DNA from: Aquimarina latercula DSM 2041
GTDB lineage: Bacteria; Bacteroidota; Bacteroidia; Flavobacteriales; Flavobacteriaceae
Length of the DNA: 64,000 nucleotides
NCBI RefSeq assembly: GCF_000430645.1
Contig: NZ_AUMK01000012.1
Coordinates: 1 to 64,000, forward strand
Direction: 5' to 3'
The position numbers and the translations under genes are program-made. Of this stretch, positions 7,682-17,392 are shown one piece after another. How positions within the stretch are numbered: position 1 is the stretch's first letter; every line of letters starts with the position of its first letter. A model generated the notes under the pieces. The model saw nothing but the letters and a program-made list of their open reading frames with translations. It was not told the DNA's origin and searched no databases.

Positions 7682-9778
7682 ATGGCCAAGCAGATTAAAG
7701 TTTCACTTATCGGAAACCCAAATACAGGTAAAACATCTGTTTTTAATTTGCTAACTGGATTAAACCAACAAGTCGGCAATTATCCAGGAATTACTGTAGA
7801 GAAGAAAGAAGGGGTTTGTAAATTGCCACGAGGAGTTAAGGCACATATTCTTGATTTACCAGGAACATATAGTCTTAATGCTTCATCTTTAGATGAAAAT
7901 GTAGTTATAGAAATTCTACTTAATAAAAAAGATAAGGATTTTCCTGATGTGGCCGTAGTCGTAAGTGATGTAGAAAACCTTAAAAGAAATCTATTATTAT
8001 TTACCCAAATAAAGGATTTAGAAATTCCCACGATTCTAGTCATTAATATGGCAGATCGAATGAGTAGGAAAGGGATTTCTCTTGATATTCCACTACTCGA
8101 AAAAGAGTTAAATACTAAAATTGCTTTAGTAAGTGCTAGAAAAAATGAAGGAATAGATGAACTTAAAAAGCTGATTCTTTCATATGCTTCAATACCTACT
8201 AAACCTTGTGTAGATGCATTGACTTTTGCTCCTGAATATTTTGATAGACTTAAGAAAGCATTTCCTAATCAATCTATTTATAAACTTTGGTTAGTAATTA
8301 CACAAGATGTCAATTTTAGAAAAATTGATAAAAAGAAGCCCGAAGTTCCGCCAGATTTTGAGATCAAATCGGAAAGTGAGCTCAAGCGATTTCAGCAAAA
8401 AGAAACTATTAAAAGATATCAATTTATTAATCAAGTTCTAAAAAAAGGATTGATAATTGATGAAAAAGCGGCAACCGGTATACGTGCTAGATTAGATAGA
8501 GTATTAACTCATAAATTCTGGGGGTACTTTATTTTCTTTGCCATATTGTTGTTGATTTTTCAAGCTATTTATGATTGGTCATCATACCCAATGGATCTAA
8601 TAGACGAAGGATTTGCGTGGTTAAGCGAGACTGCAAAATCAGCTTTGCCGTCAGGACCTTTTATAGACTTAATAACCGAAGGTATAATTCCTGGATTAGG
8701 CGGTATTGTTATTTTTATACCTCAGATTGCATTTTTATTCTTATTTATTTCCATTTTGGAAGAAAGTGGATATATGAGTCGTGTAGTGTTCCTTATGGAT
8801 AGGGTAATGCGAAAATTTGGATTAAGTGGAAAAAGTGTTGTTCCCTTAGTTTCTGGAACAGCTTGTGCAATTCCTGCTGTAATGGCTACAAGGAATATTG
8901 AAAGTTGGAAAGAACGTTTGATAACGATTCTAGTAGTTCCATTTACGACATGTTCTGCAAGACTACCTGTTTATTTGATCATAATAGCACTGGTAATTCC
9001 TGATGAAAAGGTTGGATGGATATTTAGTTATCAAAGTCTGACTTTGATGTTATTATATTTTATAGGTTTTGGTGCCGCTGTAGGTTCTGCTTGGATTTTA
9101 AATAAAATTCTAAAAATAAAAAGCAATAATTACTTCGTGATAGAGATGCCAGGGTATAAAATGCCTTTGTTTAAGAATGTAATATTTAATGTTATTGAAA
9201 AAACTAAAGCGTTTGTTTTTGGGGCAGGGAAGATAATTTTAGCCATTTCGATTATCTTATGGGTTTTAGCCAGTTTCGGACCTAATGAGAACTTTAGTAA
9301 TGCAGAAGAAATAGTAACATCAGAGCACTCTAATCTTTCTCAAGAAGAACTAGATCAGAAAATTGCTTCTTATAAATTAGAATATTCTTTTATTGGTTAT
9401 GCAGGTAAAGCTATTGAACCTATTGTAGCTCCGTTAGGATATGATTGGAAAATTGGAATAGGGATCATTAGTTCTTTTGCAGCACGGGAAGTTTTTGTTG
9501 GTACTTTGGCGACTATTTATAGCGTAGGAAGTGATGAGGAAGAAACCATCAAAAATAGAATGGCTTCTGAAGTCCATCCTGTAACGGGAACCCCATTGTT
9601 TAACCTGGCAAGTGGAATATCTCTGTTATTGTTTTATGCATTCGCAATGCAATGTATGAGTACACTAGCTATTGTAAAAAGGGAAACTAACAGTTGGAAA
9701 TGGCCTATGGTACAGCTTGTGTTTATGAGTGTTTTAGCGTATACTGTTGCATTGGTGGCATATCAGATTTTAAAATAA
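7682..9778 (+). CDS. feoB: FeoB, ferrous iron transporter with N-terminal GTPase
   Basis: A 698-aa Fe(II) permease. The N-terminal G domain carries G1 GNPNTGKTS (residues 11-19), a G2 region with GNYPGITVEK, G3 DLPGTYS and G4 INMAD. A helical spacer follows (about 170-270), then the membrane domain with two Gate regions, including the conserved stretches SGYMSRVVFLMDR and TTCSARLPVYL. Length is typical. It lies between feoA and the small Cys-rich membrane gene, a standard Bacteroidota feo arrangement. No Fur box was identified with confidence. Confidence 0.97.
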   Translation: MAKQIKVSLIGNPNTGKTSVFNLLTGLNQQVGNYPGITVEKKEGVCKLPRGVKAHILDLPGTYSLNASSLDENVVIEILLNKKDKDFPDVAVVVSDVENLKRNLLLFTQIKDLEIPTILVINMADRMSRKGISLDIPLLEKELNTKIALVSARKNEGIDELKKLILSYASIPTKPCVDALTFAPEYFDRLKKAFPNQSIYKLWLVITQDVNFRKIDKKKPEVPPDFEIKSESELKRFQQKETIKRYQFINQVLKKGLIIDEKAATGIRARLDRVLTHKFWGYFIFFAILLLIFQAIYDWSSYPMDLIDEGFAWLSETAKSALPSGPFIDLITEGIIPGLGGIVIFIPQIAFLFLFISILEESGYMSRVVFLMDRVMRKFGLSGKSVVPLVSGTACAIPAVMATRNIESWKERLITILVVPFTTCSARLPVYLIIIALVIPDEKVGWIFSYQSLTLMLLYFIGFGAAVGSAWILNKILKIKSNNYFVIEMPGYKMPLFKNVIFNVIEKTKAFVFGAGKIILAISIILWVLASFGPNENFSNAEEIVTSEHSNLSQEELDQKIASYKLEYSFIGYAGKAIEPIVAPLGYDWKIGIGIISSFAAREVFVGTLATIYSVGSDEEETIKNRMASEVHPVTGTPLFNLASGISLLLFYAFAMQCMSTLAIVKRETNSWKWPMVQLVFMSVLAYTVALVAYQILK

Positions 9779-9808
9779 GTTTTTGTATCTTTATTCGACT
9801 AAGAAATT

Positions 9809-9961
9809 ATGAATTTATTTGTCCAGAACATATTAGTATTTGTTGTTTTTGCTATAGCAATAGGATTTTTGATTAAGAAATTTATTTGGAAACCAAAGCC
9901 AGTTACTTCAAGTAAAAAGACGCCTGGAAGTTGTGGAAAGAACGGCTGCGGTTGTCACTAG
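9809..9961 (+). CDS. Small Cys-rich membrane protein associated with FeoB
   Basis: A 50-aa protein encoded 30 bp downstream of feoB. It has one N-terminal membrane helix (NILVFVVFAIAIGFLIKKF), a short basic linker, and a cysteine-rich tail SCGKNGCGCH. This matches the FeoB-associated Cys-rich membrane protein family, a short partner often found as the third gene of feo operons in Bacteroidota. Its exact role is uncertain; metal sensing or handover at the cytoplasmic face has been proposed for similar proteins. Confidence 0.85.
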   Translation: MNLFVQNILVFVVFAIAIGFLIKKFIWKPKPVTSSKKTPGSCGKNGCGCH

Positions 9962-10033
9962 TCAATTAGACCATTAATAATATCTATTATAGTTTTGTCC
10001 ACTTATTGATGGTGCATCTTATCAAAAAGTAAT

Positions 10034-10957
10034 TTATTTTCTTCGTATCCATTTTAGAGAGCTATTACTGCTAATCAAATAAACACCTACAAAAATTAAA
10101 GAACAACATAACAGTTTTACTATTGTTATATCTCCTTTATATTCACTATCAATAATGAAATAGGCAATTCCTGCAACCAACAACATGGCTACTGCGGGCT
10201 GTACATAAATATAACTACTAGAAACTGTAGGTTTTACAAATTGTAAAGCAAACATATTTAATAAATAAGCTAAGAACGTTGGGCCTATGATTACATAACA
10301 TAATGATATCCAATTGGTCGTTTTATAAGAATTAAAATCTGTTTCTAATAATTGACCAATACAAAATGGAAACATAAAGATAAATCCAAAGAAAAAAGTC
10401 CAGATAATAACAGTAATTGGTTTATATTTTTGCATTAATGGTTTCACTAGGACTAAGTAAAAAGCAAATGATAATGCATTTAAACCTATAAAAATATTTC
10501 CTTTTAACGATCCTGTTCCTAAACCTGAGTTGCCTAAATATATTAATAATACTGCGCCACCACCTCCAATACATATACCTAAAACACGAGATAAAGTAAG
10601 AGGCTCTTTTAACAAAAAATAACTAATAATCACTGTAAAAACAGGCATGGCAGTAACTATGATAGCGGCATCTACAGGAGATGTTAAACTTAATCCATTC
10701 ATTGAGAAGAATTGATTTGTTGCTACACCCAAAAGCCCGCAAAGTGCTAATCTTGGAATATCTTTTTTCTGAGCTTGTTCTTTTACAAAAAACTTTAAAA
10801 TAAAGAATAACAATCCAGCACCACTTATTCTTAGAAATACTAGGGCAGATGCACCTATTTTATCAGGCATTAAACCTTTTGCAATAAGATAATTTGCTCC
10901 ATAGATCATATTTACACTTAATAATGCAATATGAGCTTTGGCTTTGTTAGAAATCAT
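10034..10957 (-). CDS. EamA/DMT-superfamily transporter
   Basis: A 307-aa inner-membrane protein with about ten hydrophobic helices arranged as two five-helix EamA repeats (residues about 8-145 and 155-300). The first repeat begins with ALLSVNMIYGANYLIAKG and the second with FIGLNALSFAFYLVLVKPL; both fit the drug/metabolite transporter superfamily. The substrate cannot be predicted. It is transcribed in the same direction as the two genes to its right but separated from them by 52 bp or more. Confidence 0.88.
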   Translation of the reverse strand: MISNKAKAHIALLSVNMIYGANYLIAKGLMPDKIGASALVFLRISGAGLLFFILKFFVKEQAQKKDIPRLALCGLLGVATNQFFSMNGLSLTSPVDAAIIVTAMPVFTVIISYFLLKEPLTLSRVLGICIGGGGAVLLIYLGNSGLGTGSLKGNIFIGLNALSFAFYLVLVKPLMQKYKPITVIIWTFFFGFIFMFPFCIGQLLETDFNSYKTTNWISLCYVIIGPTFLAYLLNMFALQFVKPTVSSSYIYVQPAVAMLLVAGIAYFIIDSEYKGDITIVKLLCCSLIFVGVYLISSNSSLKWIRRK

Positions 10958-11009
10958 TTGGCAAAGAAACTAAATATAGAGATAAGTACTCTCATGGTTT
11001 TAGCACTAT

Positions 11010-11414
11010 TTATTTAACCAATAGTTCTAGATAGTAGTTCGAGGGATCTATTTTTTCAGAATTAATTGGATAAGGACTTAGATTGTGACTATAGACTGTC
11101 TTCTCCAATGACTTTAATAGTTCTTTTGCTTTAATAGGAGCCTTGATTAAGATTTCTTTTTCTTCTAAAAGTGTATCGTTTTCATAGAGACCAATCAAAA
11201 TTTTTGCTTGTCCTGCCCATACACAGGATACTCCTTTTGGGCAACGAGAATCTTCTAATACTTTTATAAAATGTATACTTTTATTTCCAAAATTAGCTTT
11301 TTTGCCAGTTTTTAATTTGGTAACTATTTGAGGAGTTTTTACCTTTTTATTCGTGTCTTGAGCCTTTATGAAAATAGGGCTGAATATTAAAAGTAGATAA
11401 ATGAATTGTTTCAT
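11010..11414 (-). CDS. Exported protein with DSRCP...CVWAG motif
   Basis: A 134-aa protein with a signal peptide (MKQFIYLLLIFSPIFIKAQ). Its centre carries the conserved pair DSRCPKGVSCVWAGQAKI, where two cysteines seven residues apart are likely disulfide-bonded. Proteins with this motif recur in Bacteroidota and are all uncharacterised as far as I know. The C-terminal part is predicted beta strand ending in NYYLELLVK. It starts 11 bp downstream of the GNAT gene on the same strand, so the two may be co-transcribed. Confidence 0.75.
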   Translation of the reverse strand: MKQFIYLLLIFSPIFIKAQDTNKKVKTPQIVTKLKTGKKANFGNKSIHFIKVLEDSRCPKGVSCVWAGQAKILIGLYENDTLLEEKEILIKAPIKAKELLKSLEKTVYSHNLSPYPINSEKIDPSNYYLELLVK

Positions 11415-11425
11415 TATGAGGATTT

Positions 11426-11944
11426 TTATTCTTGATTTTTACTTAATATAAAATATCTGTGTTCGTCTAAAGTTTTACCATTTTTAATAATCGCTTTTCG
11501 AAAAACCCCTTCTTTACTATACCCGTTTTTTTCTAACGTCCGCATAGAGGCAATATTATTTTCGAAAACACCAGCATAAATTCTAATTAAATTTAGTTTT
11601 TTTAATCCGTAATGGGTTATTAGATTCACTGCTTTTGTGGCTATTCCATTTCCCCAATATGGTTGACCTATCCAGTATCCTATTTCTGCACTTTTTCTAT
11701 AAACATCGTTTTGTATGATTAAACTGATTACTCCGCATAGCTCATTGTTACATTCAATACCAAAACTTTGTGGAGGATCCTGTGTTTGAGTAAAATTAAT
11801 GAAAGTTTCGGCGTCACTTTCTGAGTAAGGATAAGGGATATAATCTCTTAGGTTATTCCATATGTTTTTATTGTTAGCTAGTTTTGCCAACTGTAATGTG
11901 TCAGATAATTCGAGTTTTCTTATTTCAATTTTTTGATTTTCCAA
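11426..11944 (-). CDS. GNAT-family N-acetyltransferase, RimJ/RimL-like
   Basis: A 172-aa single-domain acetyltransferase. It opens like RimJ/RimL proteins (IRKLELSDTLQLAKLANN). The acetyl-CoA-binding region contains IGYWIGQPYWGNGIATKAVNLI, in which GNGIAT occupies the pyrophosphate-loop position, followed by NLIRIYAGVFENNIASMRTLEKNGY, the hallmark late motif of this subgroup. The acceptor could be a protein N-terminus or a small amine; the sequence does not decide. Confidence 0.9.
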   Translation of the reverse strand: MENQKIEIRKLELSDTLQLAKLANNKNIWNNLRDYIPYPYSESDAETFINFTQTQDPPQSFGIECNNELCGVISLIIQNDVYRKSAEIGYWIGQPYWGNGIATKAVNLITHYGLKKLNLIRIYAGVFENNIASMRTLEKNGYSKEGVFRKAIIKNGKTLDEHRYFILSKNQE

Positions 11945-12071
11945 ACTAATAAATCTATTAGATACAAGTTAGTTTAAATATGTTTAAAATTAAAGATATA
12001 TAAAAATCCATACTAAATTATGGCAATTGTCTTCGCTTTATAATTTTTCATAATATCTTTATGCACATAAT

Positions 12072-13553
12072 ATGTCAAACAAGAAAGCAATAATTATTGG
12101 ATCTGGTATTGCCGGTTTAGCCTCTGCAATCCGTTTAAGCGGTCAAAATTTTAGTGTAGAAGTATATGAGACTAATTCTTATCCTGGAGGAAAATTAGCC
12201 GAAATTCATAAAGAAGGATATCGTTTTGACTGCGGACCATCCTTGTTTACAATGCCTCAGTTTTTAGAAGAGTTGTTCGCTATCTCTAAGAAATCAATTT
12301 CGAATTATTTTGAGTATTCCAAAAAAGAAATAGTATGTAATTACTTTTATGAAGACGGAACTAGATTTACAGCGTTAGCCGATATTAAAAAATTTGCAGA
12401 AGAAGCAGAAAAGAAGTTTGAAGTAGAAAGGGATCAGATTTTTAAATATTTTAAATCTAGTAAGCAAAAATATGACTTGACCTCTACTTTATTTCTAGAA
12501 AAATCATTACATAAATTATCCACATATCTGTCTTTGGACACTATAAAAGCTATTATTAGAATTAATAGCCTAGGAATAGATAAGAAATTACACAGTTATA
12601 ATGATGAAATATTTAAGGATGCAAGATTGGTTCAGTTTTTTGACCGATTTGCAACTTATAATGGTTCGTCTCCTTATGTTACGCCTGGAATTATGTCTAT
12701 GATTCCGCATTTAGAACAGTACTACGGAACTTTTTTTCCAAAAGGAGGAATGTATAGTATTACAAAAGCTCTTTATCAGTTGGCTGTTGATCTTGATGTA
12801 AAATTTCATTTTGAATCAGAAGTGGATCAAATAGTTGTTACAAATAAAAAAGCAACAGCAGTAGTTGTTGATGGTTTTATACGAGAAGCGGATGTAATTA
12901 TATCCAATATGGATGTAGTTCCTACTTACCGTAAATTACTTCCAAATGAGCAAGCACCGAAAAAAACTCTGAAACAACCAAGATCAAGCTCCGCCTTAAT
13001 TTTCTATTGGGGAATCAAAAAAGAATTTCCTGAATTGGATCTACATAACATCTTTTTTTCTAAAGATTATAAAAAGGAATTTGAATATATTTTTGAAAAG
13101 AAGGAAGTAAGTAATGATCCAACCGTTTATATAAATATTACTGCTAAAAATGAACCAAATGATTCTCCTGAAGGATCCGAAAACTGGTTTGTTATGATTA
13201 ATGTTCCTAGTAATGAAGGACAAGACTGGAAAGAAATAATACAACGGTCTAGAAAAAATATTCTGGATAAATTATCAAAATTGTTAAAAGTAAATATTGA
13301 AGAGTTAATAGAAATTGAAGAGATTTTAGATCCTATAAGTATTGAAAGCAAAACACAATCTTATCAAGGTGCATTGTATGGTTCCAGTAGCAATAATAAA
13401 TATGCAGCTTTTTTAAGACATCCTAACTTTTCTAAAAATATTAAAAATCTTTATTTCTGTGGAGGAAGTGTGCATCCTGGAGGAGGAATTCCATTGTGTT
13501 TATTGTCTGGTAAGATAGTTTCTGAGTTAATTGAAAAAGATTTTAATGATTAA
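12072..13553 (+). CDS. crtD: Carotenoid desaturase, CrtD-like (CrtI/CrtD family)
   Basis: A 493-aa FAD-dependent carotenoid oxidoreductase. The N-terminal Rossmann motif is GSGIAG (residues 10-15), followed by ETNSYPGGKLAEI and the substrate-entry signature FDCGPSLFTMP. The C-terminal FAD motif is FCGGSVHPGGGIPLCLLSGK. CrtI (phytoene desaturase) and CrtD (1-hydroxycarotenoid 3,4-desaturase) are close relatives. CrtD is chosen because cruF follows 3 bp downstream and crtY immediately after that, the grouping expected for monocyclic carotenoids such as saproxanthin or myxol in flavobacteria. No phytoene synthase or CrtI is in the window, so they must be elsewhere. Confidence 0.8.
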   Translation: MSNKKAIIIGSGIAGLASAIRLSGQNFSVEVYETNSYPGGKLAEIHKEGYRFDCGPSLFTMPQFLEELFAISKKSISNYFEYSKKEIVCNYFYEDGTRFTALADIKKFAEEAEKKFEVERDQIFKYFKSSKQKYDLTSTLFLEKSLHKLSTYLSLDTIKAIIRINSLGIDKKLHSYNDEIFKDARLVQFFDRFATYNGSSPYVTPGIMSMIPHLEQYYGTFFPKGGMYSITKALYQLAVDLDVKFHFESEVDQIVVTNKKATAVVVDGFIREADVIISNMDVVPTYRKLLPNEQAPKKTLKQPRSSSALIFYWGIKKEFPELDLHNIFFSKDYKKEFEYIFEKKEVSNDPTVYINITAKNEPNDSPEGSENWFVMINVPSNEGQDWKEIIQRSRKNILDKLSKLLKVNIEELIEIEEILDPISIESKTQSYQGALYGSSSNNKYAAFLRHPNFSKNIKNLYFCGGSVHPGGGIPLCLLSGKIVSELIEKDFND

Positions 13554-13556
13554 ACT

Positions 13557-14183
13557 ATGCGTCTAGAAAGAAAACTTCTTATATCCATAATTTTAATTTG
13601 GTTGTTTAATATTTCAGGAATAATTGGAATTCTGATAGGATATGAAAGTTGGTTCTTGCCATTAACGCCTCTCAATTTACTATTGTATTTAGGTTTAATG
13701 ATTTGGAATTCTAGAATTAATAAAAAATTGATTTTAGCATTGTTAATTCCTTTTGGTATTGGAATGATTACGGAGTATCTGGGAGTTAACTATGGATTGA
13801 TTTTTGGCAACTATCAATACGGTAATAACTTGGGAAGTAAAATTTTAGGAGTACCATGGATTATTGGTGTAAACTGGGCATTACTAGTATATTGTACAGC
13901 AGCAATATCAAAAAAGATACACACAAACATAGCTATTTCTTCTTTTATTGGTGCAGTGTTGATGGTGGCATTGGATATTATCATCGAAGTTTCCGCTCCA
14001 AGATTTGATTTTTGGGAGTTTGAAGGACAGATAGTACCAATTCAGAATTATATAGGATGGGTCGTAGTTTCCTTTGTAGCACATTTTTTATTTCAAAAAG
14101 TATATAAAACTTTGCAATACACGATTTCGGTTCATATTTTCATTGCTATATTTATCTTTTTTACCACATTCTTATTTTACTAG
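13557..14183 (+). CDS. cruF: CruF-like carotenoid 1,2-hydratase
   Basis: A 208-aa integral membrane protein with about six helices, belonging to the CruF/bisanhydrobacterioruberin hydratase type of carotenoid biosynthesis protein. Typical family stretches are ITEYLGVNYGLIFGNYQYG, LGVPWIIGVNWALLVY, and VALDIIIEVSAPRFDFWEF. CruF adds water across the psi-end double bond of a linear or monocyclic carotene, creating the 1-hydroxy group that CrtD then desaturates next to. It is shorter than cyanobacterial homologues but typical for Bacteroidota. It is packed tightly between crtD (3-bp gap) and crtY (no gap). Confidence 0.85.
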   Translation: MRLERKLLISIILIWLFNISGIIGILIGYESWFLPLTPLNLLLYLGLMIWNSRINKKLILALLIPFGIGMITEYLGVNYGLIFGNYQYGNNLGSKILGVPWIIGVNWALLVYCTAAISKKIHTNIAISSFIGAVLMVALDIIIEVSAPRFDFWEFEGQIVPIQNYIGWVVVSFVAHFLFQKVYKTLQYTISVHIFIAIFIFFTTFLFY

Positions 14184-15326
14184 ATGCAGAAATATGATTA
14201 TATTATTACAGGCACCGGAGCATCAGGTTTGATATTGGCTTATTATTTAATTAATGATACTTTTTTTGATCAAAAGAAAATACTGTTAATTGATAAAGAG
14301 GAAAAAAATAAAAATGATCGTACTTGGTGTTTTTGGGAAGAAGGAAAAGGAACTTGGGATTCTGTTGTAAGTAAAAAATGGAATAATATCTTTTTCGGGA
14401 GTACTGATTTCTCAGATACAATAGATATTTCTCCATATCAATATAAGATGATTCGGAGTAAAGATTTTTACAATCACGTTTTTAAGCAATTAAGTAAAAA
14501 ACCGAATATCACTATAGTACAGGAAACCGTAATAGGATTTGTAGATGAGGGTAGTATAGTAGAGGTAGAGACTGATCAAAGAATGTATTTGGGCGGTAAG
14601 GTTTTTAATAGTATACCATTTTCTAAACAGTTTAAAACACAAAAAAAATACCCTTTATTAAATCAACATTTTATAGGATGGTTTATAAAGGTAGAAAACC
14701 ATACTTTTGATAGTCAGATAGCTACCTTTATGGATTTTGACATTGATCAAAAAGGGAATACAAGATTTATGTATGTATTGCCGATGTCTAAAACAGAAGC
14801 TTTGTTTGAGTACACCTTGTTTTCTAAAGATCTTCTTTCTAAAGAAGAATACGAAAAGGAAATTAAAGCATATTTACATGCGACCGGGATTAAAGAGTAC
14901 AGTATTATAGAAAAAGAAATAGGATGTATTCCTATGACTTCGTATGAGTTTGGAAAACAAAATTCTAGGAACATCATTCATATCGGAACGGCTGGTGGAT
15001 GGACAAAAGCTAGTACTGGATTTACTTTTCTGAATACAGAAAAAAAGGTAAAAAAACTCATCAAGTTTCTTAAAAGACGCGGGGATTTATCCAAATTTGA
15101 GAAACGAACTAAATTTTGGTATTATGATTTATTCTTTTTAGATCTATTATCAAAAGAAAATCAGAATGGTGCTATTTTGTTTTCACGATTATTCGGAAAA
15201 AATAATACATATAAAATCTTGAAATTTTTAAATGAGGAAACCTCATTGATAGAAGATCTAAAGATAATGTCAACAATGCCTACTAGTAAATTTCTTAAAA
15301 TGGTCTGGAATCGATTGATTAAGTAG
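14184..15326 (+). CDS. crtY: Lycopene beta-cyclase, CrtY type
   Basis: A 380-aa FAD/NAD(P)H-dependent lycopene cyclase. The N-terminus carries GTGASG (residues 10-15) in a dinucleotide-binding fold, followed by the signature NDRTWCFWEEG. Later motifs are FMYVLPMSKTEALFEYTLFS and the conserved HIGTAGGWTKASTGFTFLNT. CrtY closes the beta-ionone ring. With CruF and CrtD acting on the other end, the predicted product is a gamma-carotene-derived monocyclic xanthophyll. Its ATG directly follows the cruF stop codon, so translation is probably coupled. Confidence 0.9.
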   Translation: MQKYDYIITGTGASGLILAYYLINDTFFDQKKILLIDKEEKNKNDRTWCFWEEGKGTWDSVVSKKWNNIFFGSTDFSDTIDISPYQYKMIRSKDFYNHVFKQLSKKPNITIVQETVIGFVDEGSIVEVETDQRMYLGGKVFNSIPFSKQFKTQKKYPLLNQHFIGWFIKVENHTFDSQIATFMDFDIDQKGNTRFMYVLPMSKTEALFEYTLFSKDLLSKEEYEKEIKAYLHATGIKEYSIIEKEIGCIPMTSYEFGKQNSRNIIHIGTAGGWTKASTGFTFLNTEKKVKKLIKFLKRRGDLSKFEKRTKFWYYDLFFLDLLSKENQNGAILFSRLFGKNNTYKILKFLNEETSLIEDLKIMSTMPTSKFLKMVWNRLIK

Positions 15327-15332
15327 ATTTAT

Positions 15333-16373
15333 TTATTCAATTTTAAATCCTACCATAGGAATCTCATTTATAAATATAACAAGCTCTTTTGCATTAGGGT
15401 GTGATAAGTCTACATTAAAACTAATTTTCCCGTCATTATATGCTATTTTTCCTTTGTAATTGAATTGTTGATTATTAACCAAATAAACAATCGAGTGCAC
15501 AGGTTGATCGTATTCTATAACGAACTCTTGAATTACGGCATCTCTTTTTTTTAGGATTCCTGTTAATGGAGAAATTAGGCTAAAATCTTTTGACTTTTCA
15601 TGTTGGTAAAATAATGGAGCTTCAGAAAACTCTTCTTTACTAATATTATCTACTAACAAGCTGTTTTCATAAAAATTTGGATAATGCCCTTTAATAAAAA
15701 CTTCGGCTGGCGTACCGAAATAGAAATAATTAGGTTCTTCGATAAATTCTTGTGTATCGACATCGTAATATCCTGTACTACCCCAGGTAGCATCTATTAA
15801 ATACTTTTTAAAATCTATTTCAATAATATTCCAGGCGTGATCAGAGCGGTATTCTTTTCCAATATGATGAATTTGATTTTTACCATTTCCTAAAACGTAG
15901 AAGCTAATGATTCCAAGGTGATCACAGACATCTTTAAAAAGTTGAGTGTATCCTTCACAAACTGCTATACCACTAGATATAACACGTTTAGATATTTTTT
16001 CTCTATATTTTTTTTCTGTCTGTAGATGCTTTTTAGATCCTGATTTATCCCTATGATAATCTATATAATTGGTAGAACGAAAGCTAGGAAAGGGGTTGTG
16101 TTGGACTGATTTATAAGAATTTGCATAATCAGTGTAATATTTTCCTGATTCCTTATAATCATAGGATATGTTTTTTGTAATCCAAGAATATAGGGCTTTG
16201 GCCTTATCTATTTCAGAGTCAAAATCCTTGGAGATCTGTTCTGCTAGTTTTTTAGGAGTTTTATATTTTTTAGGGTATAAATGTACAATAGCTTCAATTC
16301 TATCAAAATCTTGACTGTAGGATTGACTAGCAGATAATAGGCTTAATAAAATAAATAATACTAGCTTAGGCAT
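15333..16373 (-). CDS. Secreted transglutaminase-like cysteine protein
   Basis: A 346-aa protein with a signal peptide (MPKLVLFILLSLLSASQSYSQ is close to the cleavage region). It contains a transglutaminase/protease-like core. Cys is in SGIAVCEGYTQLFKDVC, His in SDHAWNIIEID and Asp in KKYLIDATWGS, the Cys-His-Asp triad of the superfamily. The region before it (KALYSWITKNISYDY) is typical of KRE/transglutaminase-like peptidases. The last 110 residues look like a beta domain. It may be a periplasmic peptidase or cross-linking enzyme; the substrate is unknown. It converges on crtY with only 6 bp between. Confidence 0.85.
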   Translation of the reverse strand: MPKLVLFILLSLLSASQSYSQDFDRIEAIVHLYPKKYKTPKKLAEQISKDFDSEIDKAKALYSWITKNISYDYKESGKYYTDYANSYKSVQHNPFPSFRSTNYIDYHRDKSGSKKHLQTEKKYREKISKRVISSGIAVCEGYTQLFKDVCDHLGIISFYVLGNGKNQIHHIGKEYRSDHAWNIIEIDFKKYLIDATWGSTGYYDVDTQEFIEEPNYFYFGTPAEVFIKGHYPNFYENSLLVDNISKEEFSEAPLFYQHEKSKDFSLISPLTGILKKRDAVIQEFVIEYDQPVHSIVYLVNNQQFNYKGKIAYNDGKISFNVDLSHPNAKELVIFINEIPMVGFKIE

Positions 16374-16445
16374 ATTGTTTTAGCATCAAATATTAAACCA
16401 AATAATATACAACTATTAGTTTTATTCTGAAAGAGAAACGGATGA

Positions 16446-17183
16446 TTATGTTAGACCACGCTCTTTTTGGATCTGTTCATAAGCCTTTTGTACTTCTTTA
16501 AATTTTTCTTCTGCTCCTTTTATATGCACAGGATCCATATGTTGTACTTTATCAGGATGGTATTTTTTAACCATGGTTCGATATGCCTTTTTTATTTCTG
16601 CATCAGTAGCGGTTTTTTCAACTTCAAGAATTTTATAGGCGTGATTTCCGGTCTTAAAGAACATGGCTTTAATACTTTCAAAATCACTAAAATTTATTCG
16701 CATAAATCCAGCCATTTTCTGAATTTCTATCGCTTCAGCGTTACTTACATTACCATCTGCATTTGCAATTCCGAATAGGAAATGAAGAATTTGTAACCTT
16801 GCTGCATAGCGAGTGCGTTGGGTAAGAAACAAACAGATACGTTGGGCAGAAATCTCTCTACTTTTTATAATTTCATTAAAGGTTCTAAACGTGGCATTAG
16901 CACGCTCTTTTCCATAAGCACTTACGAAATACTGACGAACATAATCTAGTTCTGTTTGATTTACATGACCATCGGCTTTTATTACAATTGAAGAAAGAGA
17001 AAGTAGATTTAATTCAAAATCTCCGGGACTTACTTTTTTTTCTTGAGAGAATACTTGAGTAAATCCTCCACTTCCTTTACTCTTGGTAGTAGTATCTAAC
17101 AAACTGCCTAGTATAAAACCTAATATGGCTCCTGGAAATCTAAAAAAAATACCTCCTAATAAAGCAGCAATCCATTTAATCAT
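16446..17183 (-). CDS. TerB-DnaJ domain protein (DjlA-like)
   Basis: A 245-aa protein in three parts. An N-terminal glycine-rich membrane hairpin ([26 protein letters not shown]) is followed by a TerB-like helical domain (about residues 50-165, with [21 protein letters not shown] and [15 protein letters not shown]), and a C-terminal J domain (about 180-245) contains the HPD tripeptide (KKYHPDKVQ). The arrangement matches DjlA-type membrane-anchored co-chaperones that stimulate DnaK. It is a single gene on the minus strand. Confidence 0.9.
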   Translation of the reverse strand: MIKWIAALLGGIFFRFPGAILGFILGSLLDTTTKSKGSGGFTQVFSQEKKVSPGDFELNLLSLSSIVIKADGHVNQTELDYVRQYFVSAYGKERANATFRTFNEIIKSREISAQRICLFLTQRTRYAARLQILHFLFGIANADGNVSNAEAIEIQKMAGFMRINFSDFESIKAMFFKTGNHAYKILEVEKTATDAEIKKAYRTMVKKYHPDKVQHMDPVHIKGAEEKFKEVQKAYEQIQKERGLT

Positions 17184-17331
17184 TCATAGTCAATTTTGAG
17201 GGTGTAAAGATAATTGAATTATTTACACAATTTAGAGTATACTTAATTAGTAACATATTCATTAAAAATGTTACGAAAAAATGATTTGTTAGATAGTTGT
17301 AAAGATGTTTTACGACTACTTGGCAGTCATA

Positions 17332-17359
17332 TTGATATGGTACATTATTTGTATCTTTG
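17332..17359 (+). promoter_or_regulatory. Promoter of the bacilliredoxin gene
   Basis: A perfect TAnnTTTG element, TATCTTTG (17352-17359), sits 17 bp after a TTG (17332-17334), the expected -33/-7 arrangement. The ATG at 17393 is 34 bp downstream. Confidence 0.5.
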
Positions 17360-17392
17360 TATCAAAGTTTAAATAAAAAATAGTTAAGAAAT

